The notes under the pieces were generated by a model that searched no databases, was not told the origin of the DNA, and saw only the letters and a list, made by a program, of their open reading frames with translations. A stretch of DNA of 64,000 nt from Ifrita kowaldi. Taxonomy: Eukaryota; Chordata; Aves; Passeriformes; Cinclosomatidae. Position 1 is the first letter of the stretch. Each line of letters starts with the position of its first letter. Location of the stretch: assembly GCA_013398055.1 (NCBI GenBank), contig VZRS01009627.1:466592-530591 (forward strand), written 5' to 3'. The position numbers and the translations under genes were made by a program. Shown piece after piece: positions 10,864-22,000 of the stretch.

Positions 10864-12639
10864 CTGCAGGAAAGGGGGGATACAAAGTGCTAGAGGTTAC
10901 AAACACCAGCATGCTAATCGGAGGTCTGCCAGCCCCGATTTAGAGCAGAGCGCTTGAGCATGTCACAGTTCACAGAGCAAGAAAGCCAGCTCAACACAGA
11001 GAACAGGGTCAGGTTTGTTTCAAAGTCATCTTGACATAACGTACAAGTTGTGAAAGACCAAAAAAAAAAAAAAAAAAGTTATTATTTTTCTTGCTCCATC
11101 TAATTCCAGAAATATTTTGTAATACAAGCTCAGTGGAAAAAGATGGTCTTGGAACTGCTCAGAAAGCCTTCCTGTAACAATTAGGACCAATTTGAAGATG
11201 TGGTTGACTTTCCTATTTCTCTGCGAGAAGACCTTCAAAGGTGGCACACTGACAGATGTGAAGACTCCAGCCCTCAATTTATTTGTCCGCAAAACAAATA
11301 GAGTGGAAACAGTGGCAAAACCCAGCTTTCCGCGTGGCTTTTTCACTGCTGGTCGCACCCTTGACCTGGGGAGACCTTCTGGGAGGGGGTGAGAAGGCTG
11401 TAACGAGTCTCCAGCCCTGTTCACACTCATTTTCTCCATAGAAGCAATCATCTATAGCAGCAAATAACGCTTGCTTCGATGGGATACTGGCTTATGGGAA
11501 ATCAGACTGAACTTATTTAACCCAGGGCTTTCATCTTCCTTGTTATTCTAAACTTAACTCTGATGAGCAGCAACGAGCATGAAATAGCATGTTTATTCAT
11601 GTGCAATCTCTCAGCATTTGTCCTCTTAAGCTTCTCCTTTGTCAAATCCAAAAAACGACAATGGAGACTTTTACAAGTTCATGTTAGTTTTGTCAGTCCA
11701 TTCATTACACTTCTTTTCAGCCAAGAATCAGCAAGACATCTTCTGCTAACCAAATTCTTCACTGAGGGTCCCCTGGAAAAAAGGGATTATTCCTTTCTTT
11801 GAGTACATAGGAAGGAGAAGGAAAAAGTGATAGCAGAGCATAAAACACATAAGTTATGGCCCCTTTTACTCAAGAGACAGATGATGACCCTGCCTGTTTT
11901 ACCCAAGATTGCATCGCTTTCCCCTTCCATCTCAGATACAACAATTCAGCATTTGCTGGACTGGGAAAAAAGCAATGATAATGAAATGCTTTGGGCCAGA
12001 GACTGGTGGAGCCCTTGCCGTGAGGCAGGCATATTACACGGAGCTGTCACTTGACGGAACGCAGGCTGCCCTGCGTGACCGCCCCAGTCCTTCCAGCCCA
12101 GCAGATGATTGGGTCACTGCTACCCAAGGTTATTGCTGGAGCTCAACCTTAGGGCTGGGAAGGAGGCAGGCTCTGCTCTTGGGTCTCATCTGCTCTTGGC
12201 AAGGGCTCCAAACACAAAGTTCTTATATAAAAGGAGAAATAACAACCCATTTTCCCACATATTAACCCTTGAAGGTTGAAAAAGCACTGCACCGCAGGAA
12301 GAAGCTGGGAGCAGCCTCTGCACGGGAGGGAGGATTTTTCCCCACAAAATGCTTCACAGTAACGTGGTTTAATGCCCAAATGGGCTGAATGACAGAGCTT
12401 CCAATTGAAAGGTGTTATAAATCTCACAAGGCTGGGTTTGGAGGCTGCTGATCAGAGGGGAAGGATCACAACGCTGAGGAAAGAACGTGCAAGCCAAGGA
12501 GTATAGGTTTCACATCACACAATAGAGGCCTTTCTCTGCTCTAGTCTGAGGTAATTCACTCTGCCAATTAAGACACTTTCAGCCAGGAAGGTTACATTAA
12601 GGCAATAAGTCTGACTCATTTTTTAGCCTTTTTTTTTTT

Positions 12640-12960
12640 TTAACTCACGATTTTGTCATTCAGCCAAACACATAGAGATAGAAAAGCCTGCAAAAGTGTT
12701 CCTGATTGCTGAAATATTGCCTGTGAAGTGTTTATTATTACTGCATTAAACGAAAGAGAGTCCTCAGCGGCGTTTGCTGCGTGTGTCATCAAGCTCTGGC
12801 CTTCCAAACGCATTTTATTGACATTCATCTTGCAGCTAATGAAATGAAAGGTTGAAAGTTGTAAAGTTTCGCAGCTGATTAAACAATTTATATATAATTC
12901 AGAAATTAATCTTGGGTAAGTCACATTCAAAGAGCATCGGTAATGCAATTCAGCCTGGAA
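12640..12960. promoter_or_regulatory. candidate intronic conserved non-coding element
   Basis: This 320 bp block has no repeat features, moderate GC content and many homeodomain-like cores: TTTATTATTACTGCATTAAACG region, GCTAATGAAATG, CTGATTAAACAATTTA and GAAATTAATC. CpG dinucleotides are kept within an AT-rich setting (around 12765-12785). This is the texture of developmental enhancers in long introns of morphogenesis genes. No alignment was available, so the call is tentative. Confidence 0.3.
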
Positions 12961-13672
12961 AAGAAAGCTAGCTCACAGCTAAAACCTGAAACTCGCTGTT
13001 TTAAATGTATTTGCTAAGACAAAGCCAAGGCCAGAAAATTCACGCCATGGGTTCAGTCACAAAAACGAACAGAGGTGGCAGCGCCTTTAGATCCCAACCT
13101 TTGCCTCATATCCCAATCCCTTATTCTCCAATTCCCCCTCCTCCCTGGAAGTGTCTACAAGGCACCATGCAGTGCAGTATGGGCTCATTTGTGTCAGCCT
13201 CAGGGAAGGGACTGTACCAGCCAAGGCTGAGCACCACACTAACAAAATTAGCTGGGGTAACATAAGTAACCCAGACCTCATCAACGCTAGCTTGTGGCTG
13301 CAGAGTGCTCACACAGACATCCCAGAAGTCCAATATTAATTCAGCTGTTTGTAACATCCCAAGTCACTGCTCCTCAGCTCAAAACCCCAAAACTTTCTCA
13401 TATTACTTAGATGGAAAAACTCACGTATTTACATTGGTTTCCTGTCTGTGTACTTATCCAAATATGTTTTTTTTTCTCTAAGTAAAATATCACGTCCACA
13501 AATTTTCTCCTTTATTCTGTTACACTGAAAGATAAAGTTGCAATTTCACAGAGTCCTCAAAGCTTTTACTCAGTTGAAATTAAACGACTAGCTCACATTT
13601 CTGCAGTTACTGAGAAATATAAGAAGAGGAAATTACAAATGAAGTAATTTCATATGGAAAAGAAATAGCTCG

Positions 13673-13745
13673 GGGCCAAATTCTACCGTCCTCAGTGAAC
13701 TTCCAGTGAAAGCTGTGCTTGCATAAGGACCACAGAATTTGGCCC
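13673..13745. mobile_element. short non-autonomous element with 12 bp terminal inverted repeats (MITE-like)
   Basis: The segment starts with GGGCCAAATTCT and ends with its exact reverse complement AGAATTTGGCCC, 73 bp in total. Similar 'ggccaaattct...agaatttggcc' ends are familiar from old, short interspersed repeats of amniote genomes. The interior has no coding capacity. No clear target-site duplication is visible, as expected for an old copy. The family name cannot be given without a repeat library. Confidence 0.55.
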
Positions 13746-16700
13746 TTGGTAATAACCAGGTTTCATAAAATGTACATGTCATATTTGTGGTGAGAGAAGT
13801 AGTTTCCATGGTCAGGCTGAGTTCCCAGATTTCTTAAGTTTTGCTTCAATAGCAAATCTTCCCCAAGTCAGTCATTCTTATTATGGTAGAGCATCACCCC
13901 TATTTTATTCAAACTGCTCTTAATATTTTGCATAAATAAGGGCAGTAAATTTAGTGTAAATTCTGCAATATTAGCCAAACACACAAGATGACCCCAAACC
14001 AGTCTTAATAAACCAGACATGTTACAACCTATCTAAAATTGCTGTACACAGCCACACAAGCCTCTGAGAACTTTTAAAAAACAGCCCTGAGGGCTAAAGC
14101 CACAAAGAAACATACACTTTTCCCTTAGTGAACTTCCATTAAAAATTTCTATGATTTTTCATGATAGCCTGACTATTTTTCAGAAGAAGCAGCACTATTT
14201 CTTTGTCTGACACTCCTCATTTAGAGCACTTCTCTAGTGTTATACAACTAGTAGGTTTTTTCCCAAATCCCAAAATACCATGTCTCACAGAGGCTTAGAA
14301 TATCCATGTTGGAAAAAAAGTTTTCTAGAAGGATTGAGGAGTGAAGGAGCCATCAAATGATGAATAACCAGAGAACATAAAATTGACTGTGCGAACTAAA
14401 CGGGAGAGAACAAATTGGCCGTTCCTGTCCAGTGAGTATCAAATCTTTAAAATGTATAAGATGGTGCCATTCATATATTATTATCATTATTATTCTGAAT
14501 TTTCCATCTCTGTGTGCTGAGGTCTGTTTCTGTGAACTGCACAGTTTATTTTCTAGGTGGCAGCTGTACATATACACTAAGCAGACAGTCCCACAGACGT
14601 CCACACACGTCATTGTTGAAACAGAGATTAACCTGGGACAGTGTCAAAATACTAACACTGAGTTCAGGGGGAAGATTGGTTCCCACGGATGCTCTCCCAA
14701 AAATTTCAGCTTTTTTGCTTACATCTGCAAGTAAACATGTGTCTGGGGATGAAGAGAAGGAGCAGACCTTGGGAGCCTGCTCCGTGGAGGCCCATGGTGG
14801 AGGATGAGTTGCAGAGAGAGGTTATGAGAGGCCACCCTGGGCTGAGCCAGCACTGGGCTGAGGCTCTCCTCTCTGCAAGGGACACTGAAGGAAGTGACAT
14901 GAAGAAACAGCCATGGGGAATGTGGGTCAGGCAGGCAGCAGCATGGGGCAGGATCTCTCTTGTGCCAGCAAGGTGGGACTGGCAAAGAACTATGAGCAGG
15001 TTTTCTGCTCCATTCACCCATGCTTGTTTGCAGCAAAATATATGATGAATATGATGATATTTGCAATTTGTCACCTTAGATATTGTAAAAAGCCCTCTCC
15101 ATTTTTCCCTCTCCTTGTCCAGGAGAGGTGGGATGAAAAATAATGGCTCTGTGCATCAGTGCAAGTTGAAGAAAGGAAACAAAATGCAGGAAGGTGATGG
15201 TGGGGAGAAACACCATTTAACCCGACAATCTCTACTTTTCAAATGCTGGATAACCAGCAAAGAGAGGACAATACACCTTTCTGGATGAACTCATCATAAG
15301 CCACTCATTCTCCCTTGCTTATGCTGATGCTTCGAAGGCATAAAGTCACCACAAGGGATGCACCTAAAGACTGCTTTCACTTTTTCCTTCATCTATCCAC
15401 ACACCCTTGCAAGAAGGGAGCACTATGTGCTTGTCCCTTGTCCTGGGGAACGGGAAAGGGAAGCTGTCTGGGCTCCCTGGAATCCCCAAACACATGGCAC
15501 TGTCTGCTCTGGTACATGTTCAGCTCTCCACACCACATCTGGGTGAGTGAGGAATGATCAGAGCACTCAGTGCACTGGAGCAGCAAGAAAAAACCATGGA
15601 AGGAAACTTGCAAAGCCATTTGGGTTCTTCAAGAAAGCTCAGGAAAAGATGATGCCATTGGAAATTATCTCAGCTGCGGGGTGCTGTTTGGCTCACAGCA
15701 AAAATTAGAAATAGGAGAATGTGTCCAGCACACCATCCACATATTGTTTGAAGCCTTAATGGCTTCTAGGTCCTGTCTGCACCATGGTTAGCACAGCAGA
15801 TAGTAAAACCATCATTCCTTTCAGAAAGCAGGAACTCAAAAGTTTTTGCCAGCACTAAAATATCTAAATCACGTGCTAGAAAACTAACAATAAAGTTAAG
15901 CAAAAAACCCACAGATACATTCCACTGAAATGAAAGAAAAAAAGGATTAAAATGAAATAAAATTAATCTAAATGACTAATCAAGACTCATACTGCAGGCA
16001 GTTTACCATGTTTTGTGGTAAATTAAACACATCATTATCCTGAAAATTGGAAAGCGATTTAACAGAAATGGAATTTTTGCCTCACTGAAATGTGTTGCTT
16101 TGCAACAAAGCGGATTTCACTTCTCCAGTCAAACACTCAGTGAATGAGTCCCAGGACTAGGACTTGTATGTGCTATCACAGAGAATTAACTTTTTCACTC
16201 AAGTGAACAAGGCCTTTCTCACAATAAAGTGGCCAATCTTTCTAAATGCATTTAAATGCAGACAGAGCGTGCTGAGCCTCACTCAACTGGTGAGTTCTAA
16301 AATAAATATGGAGCTAGATTAAGAGAAAATGCAACAAGCCTGCATTACACTTTGCATTCCTAGTGCAGACGAACCTTGATTTGGAACATGGATGACTTCA
16401 GCTTATTTTCCAAGAACACAGAAGAAACTGCGTATGTGAAATGAGAAAAAGAAGCAGCTCTTTTCACAAGATTGCACCACAAATATTTGTCCTGGCTGGG
16501 TATGTTGACTGTGCTTTGTTTTCTTCTTACTCAATTTTTCACCACAGGCTGTCATGCTAAGTCTTAAAAAAACTGGTGAGCCTAGATTATTTTGAGACAA
16601 AAGCTCACATAAGTGCCTAATAAAAGATATTAAAAAGTTAGAAGCCATACTCTCAGTCAGGTCAGCTGGTGACTGTTGTGAATGAGACCATGCAGGAAAC

Positions 16701-17690
16701 TTAGATTTTCAAAATTTCTGAGTGTGTCAAATTTGAGTTTTTCTCACAGCTAGGTACAAGTAGTAGTTGTTCCCAAAGCTGACTTAACAGAACTTGTACT
16801 TCAAAACCCAAGGGAACAGATTGATAGCTGGGACAGATCTGTACTTTTGCAAGGATTATCTAACAAGAGAAAGAAAAAAAAAAGGGACTTTCTGTACCAT
16901 ATCAGGTATTAGAAAAGTCAGTATCACCCCCCATCTAGCAGCCTAAATAAGATGAGAGCAAACAAAACTAAATTTGAGAACATTAAAAGTGAAAACAAAA
17001 TAATAAATTAATCACTGGATCAGAGTCCAACCTTGTTCAAGCAACAACATGTCCAGCCATGCTTAGGCTGATGCATGTGCACAAACACAGATACTCACAC
17101 TTGTTCTGAGAGTGCAGAAGAAAATTTGGTCCCAAAACAGTGATGCACGATGGGGATCTCTCATCTGGTTTTATCCACATGGGTTTTAAATTTGGATACC
17201 AAAATTCCTGACTGACTGCATCCTATGAATTCATTAAGCTTTGGGGCTTCAGAACAGGGGCAACATCACATTACAATAGATTTAATATGCTGTTGTTAGA
17301 ACGGGACTTGCAAGCACACTGAGAGGCAATTTTAAGGCCTCTGGTGTATATGCACATTTCCCTATCCCTGTTCTCTTCCTCTGATCAGGAGCAGTTTCCT
17401 GCAGCTGTTAACCCAGAGAGGTAAAAAAAAAATGCTGGAGCACTGTTACAGACCTACAGGAACACAGACCCTGACTGAGAACAAAACACATGCAATAGAG
17501 AAAAGGTATAATATATATTTAGCACAACTTAAAGGTGTTTGACTATCTCACACATACGTACTGCACGTTTCTTAGCCAGAAATGCATTCATTTCCAGAGC
17601 AACCAAATGCTTCAAAACAAGAACAATTAAGGAAAATGCTGAACTTAATGTTCGTAAAAATCATGGCATATGACTGGTTGTAAGGGTGTA

Positions 17691-17897
17691 AGGAAGAAAT
17701 TGTTCCCTGTGAGAGTGGCAAGGCCCTGGCACAGGCTGCCCTGGGAAGTTGTGGCTGCCCCATCCCTGGAAGGGTCCCAGGCCAGTTTGGATGGGGCTTG
17801 GAGTGACCTGGTCTAATGGAAGGTGCCCCTGACTGTGGCAGCAGGTTGGAATTCGATGAGATTTAAGGTCCCTTCCATCCCAAACCATTTTATGATC
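17691..17897 (+). repeat. CR1 LINE 3'-end fragment
   Basis: The sequence follows the avian CR1 3' tail on the + strand. It begins AGGAAGAAATTGTTCCCTGT, runs through 'gaggccctggcacaggctgccc', 'tggctgccccatccctgg' and 'cctggtctaatggaagg', and ends 'aaggtcccttcc...accattttatgat'. It is 5'-truncated, antisense to FAT4 and inside the intron between exons 7 and 6. Confidence 0.92.
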
Positions 17898-18941
17898 TCC
17901 CCATGCCCGCAAGGCAGGCGGTGCTGGGAGAGTGGGCATGTCCATGTGCCCCACCCAAGGCCTCTGGTGACCAAAGTGAGATTGAAAGAAAGTGGAACTG
18001 CAACCCAGAAGAAAGGCAGAGCCATTAAAAGAATATTTTCTTAAAACCACCAAATTACTCCTCCTTGTTATAAGTTATTGCTGTAAACAGAAAAAACAGA
18101 GAAGCTGGCTCCTGCAGGGACTGCTGACTAAGGCAATTTTTGACGGCTTGTGACTCCTGAATATCCCACAGCGAAATTCCTGTAATGCACAATTTTGAAT
18201 TACGCTTTAAAAACACCCTGTATAAATAGAGAAGATTAACTAGCAGGCTAAGTGTTCAGGCCATATGTGCATGTTTTACTTGTTTTATCCTTGCAATTAA
18301 GGCTTCCTGAAATTGTAGCTTTGTATTTGAAGACTGAGTGAGCAGACTTACAATTTATAAGGTGTAAAGTTTAATTTTAAAAACGGTTTAAGATCACCAA
18401 GGCTGGAAAAATCTTAGTATTTCTCAAAGGCTGATAAACTGCTTAATAACTACTCTAAGTATTCTTCTGCAAAACAGATTACATTCAGAGGTCTCATTAG
18501 CAGATATGAAATAGAATTTCACAGGTAAGTGATGTAAGCAGAACAACAATTTAAAATTAATTTAGATGTAGAAGTTCCAAACTAATCAGAGCAAGATGGA
18601 TGAATGAAGAGGTAAGAGACGAAGTGTAACAGCTTGAAAACTGAAAACCAGACAATTCTTTCTAGCCTGAAAATTTTTACATATTAAGCATTACGTTGTA
18701 GCTTGCTTTCCAGTTTAAATAAATGAGCCTGAATCTTTTTTTTTTAAGAGATATACCTGCTTTTTTCCCCCCGAAACTAGTTTGAGTTGGTTTGAAAATG
18801 AAGTGCTATGCATTATTTTAATCTGAGTGAAAATCTTTCAACGTTTTCACAGATATTTCAGCTTGAGCTGGCCAGCCTGAGCCCTTTGCCAACCTGAATA
18901 TAAGTCTCTCCTGCACCCCACCCCAGAGAACTTATATGCTT

Positions 18942-19017
18942 GGATTTAGTCCAGAGACTCTCACTAAAAATCGTGATCTAATAATGAAGGTTTAAGTCCA
19001 AAAAGAGGACTAAATCC
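18942..19017. repeat. inverted repeat, 11 bp perfect arms
   Basis: GGATTTAGTCC at 18942-18952 is matched by its exact reverse complement GGACTAAATCC at 19007-19017, spanning 76 bp. A further partial partner (GGTTTAAGTCC) lies just before the right arm. The overall size resembles the inverted-repeat element at 13673, but the termini differ. It could be another small DNA-transposon remnant or chance. Confidence 0.4.
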
Positions 19018-22000
19018 CTCAAATGGCATTTTGGGGCTGTACTGTGCATCTCATGGGGTGGTTCTCTGAGGGGATGGGCTAAAGCCCTCATCTCCTTCAG
19101 GGAGGAAATGTGCCACATCCTATAGACACTGATATGCTCTCTTCCTTGACAGTAATTCCTTAGGGGATATCGGACTGACTCTGCCACAAACTCTCTTCCT
19201 AAATAGTTTTTGGAGCTTTTGTCTTCTAGAGAAAAATGTCAAAGTGCAAACAGTTTCTAGGCTCTGTGATAGGGCAAGACCCTGCTATTGGATTCCCACA
19301 ACCACAAAATGCCACTCTCAATTCTCTTGCCTCCTGATTTTGGGTGATGGTAAGACACTATGAGCACTATGAACTCATTGATGAATGTTGCCATTTCAGT
19401 TCTCCCACGGTGCCATTTAGAAATAAATTAAAAAATCATGCAGAACTACAACTCTTAGAGCTTGTGCTGCAACAATAGTTTTAGTACCAGTATTAAAAGA
19501 GCAAAACTAATAAAGCCAGTGAAATAGAAAATCACTAAAACTAGACTATAGAGTAGGCAGCATTGACACAAGGAAGAGCTTCCATAAAGAGAAGGAAATA
19601 AATAGAGCTGGGACAGAACCCAATATTCATTTTGAAAGAGCTCTGGCTGTAAAACAAGACCACAGAAGAGAGCAATCCTTCTGTCAACTGCTAAGCACCA
19701 AGGTGAGCAGACATCAGCTCCATTCAGCTCACCAAAGCCTCAGCAAACATTGCACAGGAAGTCTGGCAAACGGGACATCTCTAGCTGAAATGAGTGAGTT
19801 GCTTGTTTGTTTTGACAGCACTAAAACTTAAAAATAGCTAAATTTGTTCTAAAAATAATATTCATTCTATTCAGGCAACCTCTTTTCACACTGCAGATTC
19901 TGTGTTAGGTAGAAATACAGTGTCTGCTAAGGAAACAGGATGAGTACAAATGTCTTTAAGCCCAGCCACTTAAATCTCACACAATGTTGAGTCTTAAGAC
20001 TTTCTCAACATCACTAGAAAACACAGCTGTCCTTCTGGTGTTACCCCAAACTGGGAAATATCTTGAAATGTGTTAAAAAAACAACACAACTGCACTGTCA
20101 TCTTTCATTTGATTTTAGGATTGAAGGGAACCAAAAGCCTAGCTCAGAAGAGAATTCCTGAGAAGGATATAACATCTCTGCTTGGTTGCCCTCCTACATT
20201 CTTGAAGGAAAGAATGCCTAAGTTGGGGACCAACATTTTCTAAAGAAAAAACATATGGTTGTTTTTCATCCAAGCCAGGGATGTATACAAAGAACAGCTA
20301 ACTAAATATAATAATCAGTCCACTGATTCATTTCTTAAGGGAGTATTTATCTATATCAGTAAATAGATTATTTAAGAAAATAAAATTTAAAAAACCCCAA
20401 AACACAGGAACACAGCTTCTAATTAGAAACACCACAATTTGATTTTGGTTTTATTGTGGCAATGTGCCATTCTGACCAACCCAATCAAGAGATGGTGGCT
20501 GCAGTTTATTTAAACAGTAGTCCTGGGCAGTGAGTAGGTTTCCAGATGTGCTACTCCACGTCCCCGCAATCAATAAATAAAAGGAGGAGGACTGTTGGAA
20601 TGCTAACATTTGTCCAGAAAATTGCTCAAAGAGTTAAAGACACGGATGATAAAAGCAGCTGCACCAGTTCTTGTCATGCTGCCAGAGTTGAATGTTTACC
20701 TAGTGCCGCATCCTCACCAGATGGGGTGAAAAAAAAAAAAGTAGCAAGTCTCTTTTCCCAACCATTTTGCCATGAAGAAAAGTACAGCACAGCAGAATAG
20801 ATTAATGTGGTAGAAGCAGACCCGTGAAGACACATTCAAATAGTTGTGTGTAGGTTTCTTGGCGTTTATGTTAGCAGACATTCTGGGGCAGCATCTGCAA
20901 TCTAAGCACCATCCTGTTATTCCACAGTCCATCACCTTGCCTGTCGCTGTATTTATAATTCATGCAGTCTGCTCTTAGAGCTTGTGCTGCAAGAGGGTCT
21001 CTAAATTGGGATGGCTGAGCTTCAGGGTTGAATTATGTTTTATTTCTCGACCAAAGCCACAGGTGTACAGCTCTGGAAGATGCTGAATGTTCCCAGTGAT
21101 GGATGCTTTGCGTGTCTTCATAAATCCCCCCTGCCTAGAGCGGCGGTCTAGTACCCGAGACCCAGCCGCAGTGAGAGCACGGTGGACGTGCACAAGTGAG
21201 GGAAGAGTGATGATAAACCAAGGTAGGAATCAAAACCCTTTGTGCAGACTGTCCTGTGGAAACTGGGCATGAGGCAGGCTGCATGGACACAAATCACTGA
21301 GCCGAGAGCCAGAGTTGTTTTGTCAGTCTTTTCCCTCTCCTAGCACAGAGGGAAGACTCTCCACCGACCCATGATCCACCCTGAGGACCAGGCGGAGGAT
21401 TAGCAGCCAAGGCCAAGGAATAGTTGGGCCAGAGCCAGGACAATGCATATATCATGACTGACTTCCCTGGGCCTGAGGGGAGCTCTTGCTTGGGAAAGCA
21501 TTTCTTCAACAACCGCCCACATTTCCATTGCTGGCGCACGTGGTCCCACCAGCGGTCCCCCACCTGACCCGTCCCCAGTGCTTATGAGCAGCTCAGCTCT
21601 TCACGACTCACAGTTCTTCTCACGTGCCCAGGACTAAGATCTGGGCTCTGGGAGAGCACGCCTGTGTGCAGTGAAAGAGCACAGAGATCCCTGAGGGCAG
21701 AGGCACTGTATCCTATGCAGCCCCGCTGGCTCCACACTTTACCACGTCCTAATCCTCCCCTTGCTATTATACTCAGCGTACCTGCTGCCAAAGCGTGCTG
21801 TAAAACCTATAAAGGTGCATTGGACGGACACCTCGAGATAAAACTAACGAAAAATTACAAGTCATCCTTCCTCCAGCAACTTCCCCTTACACAGGCTAAG
21901 GTAACACTGCAAGAATCCACAGTCACGACTTGATGAAGTGAAAATAAACATAAGAAAAGCAAGAAATCCTTGATTATGGATAAGGAGACCAGGAAAACAG

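Noticed and set aside
11026..11451. Minus-strand open frame of 141 codons near exon 7
   Set aside because: It spans an A/T homopolymer, has no family resemblance and has no splice sites that would fit FAT4 phases.
14689..15074. Overlapping open frames on both strands in a more GC-rich patch
   Set aside because: Frames are open on both strands in several phases, which is expected from composition. I recognised no domain.
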